Part shown: positions 11,994 through 21,901 of the stretch, piece by piece | Layout of the letters: each line of letters opens with the position of its first letter | Numbering within the stretch: position 1 is the stretch's first letter | From: Favolaschia claudopus | Lineage: Eukaryota > Basidiomycota > Agaricomycetes > Agaricales > Mycenaceae | NCBI GenBank assembly: GCA_037176885.1 | Contig: JAWWNJ010000023.1 | Location: forward strand, 1,736,001 to 1,800,000 | Direction of reading: 5' to 3' | DNA length: 64,000 bases | Notes under the pieces: model-generated | The model's input: the letters and a program-made list of their open reading frames with translations, nothing else | Database searches by the model: none | What the model was told of the DNA's origin: nothing | Program-made: the position numbers and the translations under genes

Positions 11994-12488
11994 ACGACTC
12001 TTCTATGCTGGTGTGGGATTTAGGTCTAGAAGTTACCTCTCTGTACTTAGATGGGTCCCACTAGAGTGTCGCTAGATTAGATTACAACGTCCACTTCTAA
12101 TTGCGTAGAGCGTAGAACGTATGTATGTAGATATTTAGATCAGTACTTATCTAGATGGGAAATGAATGGGATGGAATTTCTTGGCAATTTTTGAGATTGT
12201 GAACATCGTGGCTCAAAATCGCGCCTACGGGGATTGACTGATACGGAGTCATAGGGATAATTTGGTGTATGGCTATCGGTACTATGTCGAGTTGAATGCA
12301 GCAGGTATCCTGTATCGTTTAGTACTCGGCATTTCAATTGTGTTCATAACCAATGAGAACTGGTCATCTACCCTTGTTCACACACCGATCCTGCACTGAG
12401 CTTGCTTTTTGCCTGGGTAGCTTCAAAATAATGAAAGTGCGTGAATCATATTCAGATTATGGAACATCCTTTCGGCAGAACAAGGGCG
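11994..12488. other. Intergenic, convergent 3' flanks
   Basis: AT-rich 3' flank shared by the convergent cytochrome c peroxidase and FRA10AC1-family genes. No gene or repeat seen. Confidence 0.6.
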
Positions 12489-13286
12489 TTATCGCGCGGG
12501 AGAGCGCCGCCGATGTCGCTCGTCATCATTATGATGCCGCCTGGGAGACCGAGAGCGAGAGGAACGCTTCCTATGCTGCCGAGATTCGCCTTCCACACGA
12601 CTCCGCCGACTTGCAGAACTCCTAGGCTCCGCACCATCGAGTTCGTGATCTAGCACCGCTTCCTCGTCCTCCTCCTTCACAGCGGAGCCGCCAACCACTG
12701 CCTGCTCCTCCTTCTCCTTCCTTCGCTTCCACATGAGTTTTTTGAGACATTTCGAACAGAGGACCGCTTTGACGAGGGCGGACTTTGCGTCGCCGTGTTC
12801 GGAGTATGAGAAGGGCAGCTCTAGCGTTGTGAGTTGCGGCTGCTCCCGGCCGCTGTCGTGGTGCTCGCAGCGTGTGTTTCCGCAGGTCGTCTCTCCCGCG
12901 CCTGAGAGGACCTCCGATTCCGTTCTCCAGCGCAAGGCAAACTTGGGTTCGAGTCGGGTCGTAAGAATGACGAGCACCAGATAGAGCATGGAGGATGGGA
13001 CACACGTTGCCAGATTTATAGTGCTTCAAGTCGCAGACGGCGTATTCGCGGAAGAGACTGTCGTAGTATTTCGTTGCGAGCTGGTCGTCCCAGGTCGGGG
13101 TTGAGTTTTGGTTTCATCATCGTCTTCGCGGAGGAACCTGAGTATTCATTGCTCATGAGCGCTGGGGAGAACGTTGGAAATGGGGTCGATATGTACAGAC
13201 TTGTGTGAAGCCTTAAGGATTTCGAATTCGGTCTTTCCCCTGGGGATGGGTGCTTTGGAGGTGCTGGGGTAGGGATATAAAGCCAT
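12489..13286 (-). pseudogene. FRA10AC1-family protein gene with an apparent frameshift
   Basis: FRA10AC1 proteins are conserved nuclear, spliceosome-associated factors. Minus-strand exons match the family in order: GKTEFEILKASHK | FLREDDDETKTQ, then TWDDQLATKYYDSLFREYAV, then after an intron FALRWRTESEVLSGAGE, TTCGNTRCE, SYSEHGDAKSALVKAVLC and KLMWKRRKEKEE. An RS/RRR-rich tail ends at 12489. The proposed start is the ATG at 13286-13284 (MALYPYPSTSK). Between KTQ and TWDDQ (about 13095-13110) the frame is broken by one base, and no GT-AG intron can bridge it because there is no acceptor. All other domain sequence is well conserved, so an assembly or base-call error in the CCCC or AAAA run is as likely as a recent loss-of-function allele. 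Confidence 0.7.
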
Positions 13287-13915
13287 TCTGGGTATGCGAT
13301 GTAAGAGTTATGGTCAGAGTCGACTTGCTATGCTGATGCCTTACAGTCGCCGCGGCGAAACATTCCAATCTTCAACAACCACCACCTTGCTTTGCTGAGT
13401 ACTCTGACGGACAGTATCGTGTTCAGTCTGTATAAACGTTTGCGATATGTGTCCCACAGTAATCTGTGGATATATCGCTTCATCTCAACTTTTGTTACAG
13501 TACCATTAGAACTCAGTTCTACACGGGCACAACGCCCGACTCCTCGCGATACGTTTCATGAGGACCCTCAATGAGTGGAACACCTTCGATTACTCTAACC
13601 TACGCCTCAGTAGACAGTAGACAATGGCCGCAAGTAGACTCGGATGGGATTCCTGGAATCCTGGCGATTCATGGGAAGACTCTATATAGCGAGGGCAGCG
13701 AGCTGATACATATAGAGCGTCTGTCTACGAGAGACTAGGGAAGACTGCCAGCTGGGTTGGGTCGCAAGCACGGTTCGCCTCACAATGTGACAGAAAATCC
13801 GCAATGCTAACAAGAATCGTCTTCATCCATGCGAGCAAGGGAAATGCATGACCAAGAGAATATTGTACAATTGCAAGTCTAGATTTACAGCGTTGTCGGT
13901 CCAGGCAATCCAAGC
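13287..13915. other. Intergenic
   Basis: This is the upstream region of the FRA10AC1-family gene and the 3' flank of the AsaB-like gene. A minus-strand stretch near 13345-13400 could add a 5' exon to the former, but the joins are not convincing. Nothing else recognised. Confidence 0.5.
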
Positions 13916-14939
13916 TCAATCATAGAACACAAGGGCGCGAAGCTCGATGGATTCGCGAAGCGGCGCGCCTTTCGGAGTCAGCGGGTCGCTGAACGCGGTG
14001 TGAGGTGTAAAGAGCGCGACGCTGGACAGTTCAGCGTGAGCACAGTAAGCTTCAAGAAAGTTCTGAATCTTTGCTTACCTGCCATCTTGAACGGAGTCAA
14101 AGCTAATATGCAGAGGACCAGCTCAATGAAAAAAATTATGAAAACGAGTCTATGAGAAGCTCACCATTTAATGAGAATCAGCTCATCCGGCGACACGTCA
14201 GAAAAGTACGTCCATCGCTGGTTGGCATTGTACTTCACCCCGTACGTCTCTCCCCTGCGGTCAGGATACACCAGCGCAACGGGAAGAACGTCCTTCGCCG
14301 GGTCCACGCTGCGGAAATCACACAAAGTCAACGGCCAATCCGATGCTTTATGGTTTATCGGCCGCCACAGGTTGATGATCTGGAAACGGTGTTTGAGCAG
14401 CTCGGGGACGTCCTCAGCGGGGAGGTGCCGGTGCACTCGATCGACGGCGGATTTCGGGGTCTGGTCGATGTGGGTCTGGGAGACGGGCTGGCGTTTGTCT
14501 GGGGAGGAGTCGATTTCGCCCGGTCGGCGGCGTCGTATAGCTGCAGCTCAATTTAAGTAACGGTTCCAGTCAAAAGATTGATTGGTAAGAGCATACTATG
14601 GTCGAAAAGCACGACGCGGCTTGCACCAGTTAGCTTCTTGATAAGCTCGATGCTCTCTGGATAATATTGCTCATGGATCTCGGTGTCATTCGCGAAAGAC
14701 GTATGCTTCGCCGGGTGGTTAAAGAGCTGGAATCCAGTCGTGTCCAAAGTCGCCTGGTCAGACTCCTCGTTGCCGCGAAGGTTCTCGATTTTGACCTCGT
14801 GGCTCTCCAGCGTAAAGTTCCTGTCCCGTATTCCCGTCTCGACTTGCGCGTTTATGCTCTGATATGCGGGGGCATCGTCTTTCGGCGGGACGAAGAATTG
14901 GAGGGTGGTGGTGGTTGTGCGGGGTGTGGGTGCAGCCAT
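13916..14939 (-). CDS. CmcJ/AsaB-like hydroxylase (GA4-desaturase-family) protein
   Basis: A member of the fungal AsaB/CmcJ family, putative 2-oxoglutarate/iron-dependent oxygenases often found in secondary-metabolite loci. The ATG at 14939-14937 opens MAAPTPRTTTTTLQFFVPPK, then the hallmark blocks RNFTLESHEVKIENLRG, TTGFQLFNHPAKHTSF, YYPESIELIKKLTGASRVV, FDHTIRRRRPGEID, HIDQTPKSA, VHRHLPAEDVPELLKHRFQI, INLWRPI, LCDFRSVD and DGSVALFTPHTAF. It ends LRESIELRALVFYD, with the stop at 13916-13918. Three introns splice cleanly, for a product of about 280 residues. His, Asp and Arg in the conserved HTxxR, VHxH and ELR blocks are present. It lies between a nuclear FRA10AC1-family gene and a P450, so participation in an oxidative pathway with the P450 is possible but unproven. 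Confidence 0.85.
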
Positions 14940-16170
14940 GGTGAAGAGAAAGAGAAGTAAGAGAAGTTTGGTGTGTGAATTACTATAGCTATCTTCGAGC
15001 GGTATTTATTGGGCCATCGTAGCTCACGCCATTTGGTATCCGTTCTTGCGTGCGCTGCGTCACGGTGCCAGCTTACCAAGGGACTTCGGGGTGGGGTCAC
15101 TTGATGACTGAACACTAAGTTTACCCAGCGGATTAGTGAGACAGACGATAAGTTACAAGGCGGCGTTGTTTGGGACCGTAGAAACTCATTCGACGAGTAT
15201 TCAACACCAGTCTCAGATGGGTTTGGGATCAAGAGAGCATCCAATAAGGCAGATCAAATCCCACGAATTTGATTGGAAATTGAGACACAAAAGTGACCTG
15301 CTTCCAGCCCTCACTCTGTTACAGTCCCCTCAATCTTCTGTCCGCTTGCATCAAAATCTCAACCTGAAAATCACGAAATCAACACTCAGCACTGCGTCAA
15401 GAAACTGCGGTCACCTGGGATGAGCTTGCCTGTTTGTATCGCGGTGGGGAATGCATCGATATCCCTTCATTCAATCAATGTTGTCAGAGTCGACTTCTCG
15501 ATGGATCTCTCACTGTCAGCTCGAAAAACAATTGGAATTGCCGAAAGAAGAGTCATCCCACGGCCACGAATTCCGTGATTCTCTCCGCGATTCAATGCTT
15601 CTTCGCACGTACAAGACGGCTGTATCTCACTATTCTCCCGTCCCGAGTTTACGTTTTCGGTTTGTCTTTGGAGTATGTTCACGTTTCGCCAAGGTTTACA
15701 AGTCAAATCCAACCAATATCCAACTCTTCTATTTGGATCTCCTTCAATCCTCCTTGGTTCTGTCTGAAACTGACTGCGAACGGTGGACCGGAGGCGCAAC
15801 TTGTGCCGGTGATTATACCCGGCATGGCTCTGGTAGCAGGCTGCTGCAGTGGCGCCTAGTGGCGCCAAGCGATGGGGCGGTAGGTGGGTACGTTCTTGGT
15901 GAGCTTACGAATGGGACAACGACGGCATACACGGCATGGACCCGCTTAGGAACGCCGGGTTGAGGAAGTATCTCGGTGTGCTATCTAAGTACAGGCAATT
16001 ATATACACCTTCGTCCCTCACCGCGGAACAAGCCCTTTTGGAGCCTTTTGGTGATATGTCCGGGGTTCTTGTCAATCCTGCGCTTCTTCTTCCTTGTGGG
16101 CATATACAGCCGAAGGCAGAAACTAGGCAGAACTCAACTCGCTTCTTTCTTCTTCTCTTCTTGGTTCTCG
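14940..16170. other. Intergenic, divergent promoters of AsaB-like gene and P450
   Basis: About 1.2 kb without a recognised gene. Overlapping plus-strand open frames at 15434-15963 have no family motifs and no supporting splice pattern. The region presumably carries the promoters of the divergent AsaB-like (minus) and P450 (plus) genes. Confidence 0.55.
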
Positions 16171-18522
16171 ATGTCGTTGACCACGATTCAAGACGCGGCT
16201 AGCGTTCAAAAACTGCTTTACACCCTCGCAGCCACTCCATTCTGCTACATTCTCTACCAGACTCTCCATTTTCTCTACCATGAATGGACTTCGCCTCTCA
16301 GAATGCTTCCTGGCCCGTCAAAAGCCCATCCGCTCCTGGGCAACTTCAAAAGCTTCAAGCAGATGATGGTGTGTGTCGTCGCGTTTACTGTCAAGCTCTG
16401 ACTGTCCGTCGATCCAGGACGACTCGGCCATAGCGAACGAGTGGAGGGTAAAATTCGGGTCTGTCTACCGCTATCGGAGTCTCTTCAGCGTGCGTGCTAC
16501 CGTTACCAGTTCTCCGCAAAACGCGTATAAGTATCGTTCCCCATAGCACTCCCAGCTCTTCGTCGGCGACCTCAAGGCGCTCAGCCATGTCATGAACAAC
16601 AACCTTATCTACCAAAAGGCGCCGTTCCTTCTCTCGCATATGGAGCGTACACTTGGTCACGGTATCCTCGCCGTCGAGCTGGACGAGCACAAGAAGCAGG
16701 TGTGTGTGTGCCGCCCGTGTTCCTCGATATCCCGAAACCTGACCCTTACTTACAGCGCCGTATCCTCGTGAGTCTTGACCGCTACACCTCGCCATGGACG
16801 ACTTACTTGCACCGTGCACGTACATAGAACCAAGCTTTTGGTGTCGCGCAAATCCGACTGCTCACCGAGACGTTTGTCGAGAAAGCGGACCAGGCTAGTG
16901 CTCCTACTTGTACATACACCCCCCGAGAGTCAACCTAACAGTTCTTTCTGTCCGCAGCTCCGCTCAATCTGGACCAAACAGCTCGTGCAAGACAACGGCG
17001 AATCTCGCATCGACGTCTGCCCGTGGCTGCGCCGCCTCACCGTCGACATCATCGGCAAGGCCGGTGCGTCTGAATTCCCCCCCGTCTCGGATCCCCAGAG
17101 TAATTCATATCTTGATATCTATCTATCATCGGACAGGCTTCGACTACGATTTTAACTCAATGGATATCAGCGGGAAACCGAACGAGCTAATGGAAGTATT
17201 CACCGAGCTCTTGCACTCGCCCAACGCCCAAGTCCAGACGGGCTTCCGACTCGTCCAATCCATGGTCCCGATCCTCGGGTGGGTAGTGCGTGCTTTTCAC
17301 TTTGCGTTTTGCGTTATACTTACATATTCATCCTTTCCGCGTTAATTTTTTCTCTCACAATTCACAAAATCGTAACTGTACAGCCCGTCCCCGGCACCAA
17401 GGCGTTCTTACGGGTCCGCGAAAAGATGTTCCAGATCGCGCGCACCATCTTCGCGAGCAGCAAGGAGAGCAACGCACACGAACACTACGCGGCGGGCAAG
17501 CGGGACTTGCTCTCGATTCTCCTGCGTGCGAATATGTCGCCGGATGTCGGGCCATCGTTCCGGTTGACCGACGAGGAGGTCGTCGCGCGTACGTCTGGCA
17601 ACAGTTTCTTCTTCTTCGCTTTTGGTCTTGCTGCTAACGGGGGTAAAAAAAAACACACACAGAAATCCCGACGTTCTTGATGTCCGGCCACGAAACGACC
17701 AGCGGGTCGGTGACCTGGGGTCTGCACGCGCTCTCCATGGACATAGCCGTGCAGACTAAGCTGCGGGACGAGCTCCTTGCGCTCGGCACCGACAATCCCT
17801 CCATGGACGAGCTGAACGCGCTGCCCTACCTCGAGAACGTCGTGCGCGAGGTGCTGCGGATCTACTCCCCCGTGAACCTCACGCAGCGCATGGCGATGGT
17901 CGACGACGTCATGCCCCTCGGGAAACCCTTCGTCGACCCCACCACCGGACGCGTGTATGAGAGCTTGCAGTGAGTTTCTCCTTTTACTCCCGTCTTTTCT
18001 TTTGGTGTCTTTGAGCGAGCGCTGACTTTTTGATTTTTATTTTTTTGTGCGATGGCAGCATTCCAAAGGGCCAGATGCTGCACATTCCCATCGACGGCGT
18101 CAACACCGACCCGGAGATCTGGGGCGAGGACGCCGCAGAGTTTCGGCCCGACCGATGGAACGATCTTCCAGCCGCGACTAACGCCATCCCGGGCGTATGG
18201 GCGAACCAAATGACTTTCCTCACCGGCCCCCATAATTGCATCGGGTTCAAGTTCTCCCTTGTCGAGTTGCGTGTTCTGTTTTGTTTTGTTCCTTTTTTCC
18301 CTTCTTCGTAATGGTGGTATTGACGTTGAGCTCATTGTGTTGTGTGTGTGCAGGATGAAGGCGATCTTGTTTGTGATTTTGAGGGAGTTTGAGTTTTTGC
18401 CCGCGATTCCGAAAGGCGGCGTACATGGGACGGGGCGGGGTTTCAACCACCCGATGGTGGCGGAGACGCCGGAGCTGGGGAGTAGCTTGCCGCTTATTGT
18501 GCGCAAGTTTGTGAGGGCGTAG
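16171..18522 (+). CDS. Cytochrome P450 monooxygenase
   Basis: A microsomal haem-thiolate monooxygenase of the basidiomycete type. The ATG at 16171 gives an N-terminal membrane anchor (LLYTLAATPFCYILYQTLHF), then the proline-rich hinge MLPGPSKAHPLLGNFKSF. Core motifs in order are the C-helix region (LAVELDEHKKQ|RRIL|NQAFG), the I-helix FLMSGHETTSGSV, the K-helix ExxR in ENVVREVLRIY, the PERF-type FRPDRW, and the haem loop FLTGPHNCIGFKFS with the Cys ligand. The stop is at 18520-18522. At about 540 residues it is full length. It has roughly 11 introns, one with a GC donor (16894-16957) and one pair isolating a 12-base exon (16756-16767). CYP family assignment needs alignment; CYP5150-like sequences have a similar haem loop. 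The neighbouring AsaB-like oxygenase and GMC oxidases suggest an oxidative metabolic neighbourhood. Confidence 0.92.
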
Positions 18523-18808
18523 GAGTACATAGGTAATTTGAGGTCTAGATGGACCTTGTTCTGTATCTAGGTCCCCGCCGTGCTGCAAAGATCTTGGGGT
18601 ATTAATTATGTAGCCAATGCTTGGACCATTGTCCACACTACACTATTTGTACATAACATTATCTCAGAGGATATGAGTGGACTGTACCCCGCGTCGGACA
18701 TCAAAGATGTAAGTTCGAATCTTCGGCCGACAAATCCCAAGTTGAACCAGATATTCCGCTGAGACAAGAATAAATACAGCAGAGTAAGAGCAACAAAACC
18801 AGTAACAA

Positions 18809-20169
18809 TCATGACGCGAAACCAGTTTTCTCCCCGCCCTTCTCTCCCATCGATATAAACGGCTGTTCGACTTCCGAACTTTGCCCCTGGCGCTCGATAT
18901 CGTTGTGGAGGTGCGGCGTTTCTGCGTGCTGTACGGACTGGGTCCAAGTGTAATGCATCGTCCCGGCTGTGATGAGGGCGATCGCAGCCAGGCGGTGGTG
19001 CGTGATTATATCGCCAAAGAAGGATACACCGAGCATCATTTGAATGACGCTTTTTGCAGCCTGCAAAATCGTGTTCAATACGATGCTACACGGAAATAGA
19101 ATGCGAATACGAACTGCAGAGAACATATGGGACACAGGCGAGGTGACCTGATTATTGTGGAATGAGCCATGATTTAAGTTTTTCCAAGAGAATCCGCACC
19201 TTGATTGAAAGGACATTGGCAATTCCCAACAAGAAACCGAATATTCCCGTTACAGCAGTGCCGATAATGAATGTGGTCCATGCTTGTTCAGAAGAGAGCA
19301 ACCGTCTGTTGAGCGAATCTATCTCCCCGTTCAACACGATAAACGGTATCATCCCCACTGCCATGAAGAGATTTCCAAAGTAGGATATGCCAATGACGGA
19401 GTGCTTGTAATTCGCAGTTACGACCTTGCTGAGGACAACGTGGATGGAAAGAACCACCGAGGAGATGACCCCATATATGAGTGCAAGGAGCGGTTTTCTA
19501 GAGATAGTCGAGTTTGACTGGGGCGATAACGAAGGGAGGACTCCGACGAAGAAGCCCAATGTGACGACAGAGGCCGAAAGCAAGACATGGAGTCTTGGTA
19601 TCTTGCGAGTGAAGAGCGAAGATATGAGGATGGTGAAAGGCAGAATGAGCCCTCGGGCAACCTGAACCACGCGTTAATGCAACGTTGGGGTAAGAACAAT
19701 ATGTTTCTTACTTGGAAGAAGGAAGCGTCGACATTGGCGAGGCAAAGCGTGTTGAAAACTAACCCCACGAAACCGACGAATAGAAAAGGCAGGAGCTTCA
19801 TGCAAGAGGAGCGATCTATAGCAGGGAGCTCGAACTTGATAGGCAGTAGATACTGTGCCCGCGTTCGCGAAAGAAACGCGAGGAAACGAAAGAGGAACAC
19901 TGCAGTTGTAGTTTGTATGAACTGATGAGAGGGTCGGATGAAAATCGTGACAATTTTAAGTATCCAACTGGGAAAACATACGAGGAATGTGAAGGGAAGA
20001 TCTGGAGTGTGATTTAAGACGGCTTTATTGCCGATGACCATCTTAATGTTAAAATTGCATGAGATGGGCCGACACCACAGCATGAGGAACTTACCACCAG
20101 TGCAGCCACAATGTAAAAACATACGACCCCAGCAACCTTCAACTTCGAGTATTGTGGTTCGTGCTGCAT
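18809..20169 (-). CDS. TPT-family sugar-phosphate / nucleotide-sugar transporter
   Basis: A drug/metabolite-superfamily transporter with a triose-phosphate-translocator domain, probably moving a nucleotide sugar into the Golgi lumen. The ATG at 20169-20167 gives MQHEPQYSKLKVAGVVCFYI, a first membrane helix. After introns come MVIGNKAVLNHTPDLPFTFL, FIQTTTAVFLFRFLAF and the family blocks FLFVGFVGLVFNTLCLANVD, VARGLILPFTILISSLF, SVVTLGFFVGVLP and YGVISSVVLSIHVVLSKVV. The C-terminal signature is VLSIKVTSPVSHMFSAAKSV, then LGVSFFGDIITHHRLAAIAL. About ten transmembrane segments are visible in about 390 residues, followed by a polar tail ending at 18809. The layout resembles SLC35C (GDP-fucose-type) carriers, but the substrate is not determined. 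Five short introns keep the frame. Confidence 0.82.
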
Positions 20170-20339
20170 TGAGTATATGGTGGTAGGTGGTGAAGGAAAG
20201 TGAGACCAGACATCTGCGCTGAGCTGCGCCTCAGGGGACTGAGAGTCTGAGACCTTTGTGCGCCGTGTCTCATCGCTCTGGTCAAGTTCAACTTGTTCAA
20301 TCCCTCGCCCCGGCCATCACTGATCGAGATCAGATCCCA

Positions 20340-20580
20340 TGCGAACGCCCAATCCTCCCTCCAACGTCGACGTTCAACGAAAAATCCTTCCTCAAGCGAT
20401 TAAGTGCTGAGGGTCTGCGGCTTGCTCAAGTCCTAATAAGAACGTCTCCGATTCTCCTCAAGATTCTCGAAACTGCTCCGCGTACTGGTTTTGACCAACT
20501 GTCGCCCCGAAGTTGGAAACCCGAAAAAAATGTCCTATGGATGAGATCCGAATATCACCCGATAAGCAAAGCTACTTTGG
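20340..20580 (+). repeat. Dispersed repeat, copy 2
   Basis: The plus-strand partner of the repeat at 5320-5560 (minus). It lies directly upstream of the Hsp20 heat-shock promoter. The two copies differ by many substitutions and short gaps, so the duplication is not recent. Confidence 0.6.
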
Positions 20581-20658
20581 ACGCAAGACGTTGTAGAGAG
20601 TCTGTATCTATTGTATGAGCCGGAGTTTCCAGGCTCGGCGTGTTCAACTTCACGACCT

Positions 20659-20671
20659 TTCCAGAACGTTC
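20659..20671 (+). promoter_or_regulatory. Heat-shock element (perfect TTCnnGAAnnTTC)
   Basis: TTCCAGAACGTTC is a perfect three-unit heat-shock element, the binding site of trimeric HSF1. It lies about 95 bases upstream of the TATA box and about 190 bases upstream of the Hsp20 ATG. A second two-unit site, TTCTCGAA, is at 20743-20750, close to the TATA box. Together these support heat-inducible transcription of the adjacent gene. Confidence 0.8.
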
Positions 20672-20753
20672 TCTATCCTGCGTGTCGGTCCCTCCGACTC
20701 CCTCCCAAGTCTCTGGAGCTTTCCAGCATCATTGGGGCTTTCTTCTCGAACTG

Positions 20754-20761
20754 TATATAAA
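20754..20761 (+). promoter_or_regulatory. TATA box of the Hsp20 gene
   Basis: TATATAAA lies 85 bases before the Hsp20 start codon, immediately after the TTCTCGAA half-element pair. The position and the match to consensus fit a strongly inducible promoter. Confidence 0.75.
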
Positions 20762-20845
20762 CAGTCGTGCTCTCGCTTCCCCTCCTCATCGAACTCACAA
20801 CTACCTCACTTTTAAAACTCTCCAATAAGCACACTTCGACAGACA

Positions 20846-21421
20846 ATGTCTGTTTTCTACTACGACCCCTCCTCGCACTTCGAGCGTCTCTTTGACGACG
20901 CTTTCGGTCGTATCTCCCCTTTCCACGCCGCCTCTAACGCCAGCCAGCGCAGCGGCAACGGCACCGATGAAGTTCATCGCACCATTCGACCCAGGTAAGC
21001 CATACATTTGCTGTCATTCATACAACCTCGTTGCTGACCTTCGCCCTCAGAATGGATCTGCACGAAGACACTGCCAACAACACCGTAACCGCCACCTTCG
21101 AGCTCCCAGGCATAAAGAAGGAGGACGTGCAGATTGACGTTCACAACGGCCGTCTCAACATCTCCGCAGAGAGCAAAATCTCTGAGGAGAAGGAACAAGA
21201 CGGGTATGCTATCCGCGAGCGCAGGTTCGGGAGAATCTCGCGCACGATTCAGTTGCCTCAGGGCGTCAAGGTGAGTTCTTGTTTTCAAGGAGCAGAAACA
21301 ACGGATTCTGATAACTTTACAGGAGAACGAAGTCAAAGCGGCGATGGAAAATGGTGTTTTGACTGTCACTTTCCCGCGCTCGACGCCCGAAGAAGCACCG
21401 AAGAAAATCACTGTGGCTTGA
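20846..21421 (+). CDS. Small heat-shock protein, Hsp20/alpha-crystallin family
   Basis: An ATP-independent chaperone that holds unfolding proteins. The ATG at 20846 gives MSVFYYDPSSHFERLFDDAF, the usual short N-terminal arm. After an intron comes the alpha-crystallin domain: MDLHEDTANNTVTATFELPG, IKKEDVQIDVHNGRLNISAE, then ERRFGRISRTIQLPQGVK and, after a second intron, ENEVKAAMENGVLTVTFPR. The C-terminal PKKITVA follows, with the stop at 21419-21421. The GVLTVTFP strand is the family signature. At about 155 residues it has the usual size for a fungal cytosolic sHsp. Upstream heat-shock elements and a TATA box predict heat-inducible expression. A relic of the second exon lies 200 bases downstream. 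Confidence 0.95.
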
Positions 21422-21901
21422 ATATTTGAATGCCCAGACGGATGATATGGATGTATTACCAGGATCTTTGTAGCTGTATTCAATATGCAACGGGATGATT
21501 CTCTCATAAACACAAGAAGTGACCCTTAAGTAACTTTCGAGATCGGATTGTTGTTAGAAACACAACACAATCAATTCCGCCAACTCAGTCTCAGTCTAGC
21601 TTGAATATTCCACAATCAAAATGGATTTCCACGAATCGACGCTTCCAACAAAGGAGGACATTGTCACCTTCGAGTTTCCCAGCTTGACTTCAAGTGCTTG
21701 AATCAAGAGCAATACGACCGTCTCATATCAAGCCCTCTATCAACAAGGACTCGGTAGCCAGTCGCGAACACAAACGTAGCAGCACACGAGAGTACACGAT
21801 ACTCATACTTGATAGTAATACATACAACATAGATACAACATCCAAAGGTCCAACCAACCATTTATTTGTCGATCACCCACATACTGCTTTTCGCTACCTA
21901 C
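21422..21901. other. Intergenic with an Hsp20 relic
   Basis: Convergent 3' flanks of Hsp20 and GMC oxidase copy 2. Apart from the Hsp20-derived relic at 21621-21701, no gene is seen. Confidence 0.65.
21621..21701 (+). pseudogene. Relic of an Hsp20 alpha-crystallin exon
   Basis: The 26-codon stretch MDFHESTLPTKED..VTFEFPSL matches the start of the Hsp20 crystallin exon, MDLHEDTANN..TATFELPGI, at both protein and base level, then ends in TGA. Nothing after it resembles the rest of the domain. It begins exactly where exon 2 of the intact gene places its Met. It is a truncated duplicate, not a functional sHsp. Confidence 0.6.

Larger units (their letters stand above)
20170..20845. other. Divergent promoter region, TPT transporter and Hsp20
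   Basis: About 680 bases between the divergent transporter and Hsp20 genes. It holds dispersed repeat copy 2, heat-shock elements and a TATA box (listed separately). No coding exon seen. Confidence 0.7.

Noticed and set aside
15434..15963. Overlapping plus-strand open frames of 141 and 170 codons
   Set aside because: Several frames are open at once with no conserved motif; treated as non-coding upstream sequence of the P450.
18664..18732. Possible tRNA or tRNA relic (GTTCGAATC B-box-like string)
   Set aside because: The T-loop-like string and a small hairpin are present, but no acceptor stem pairing or anticodon arm can be built around them.
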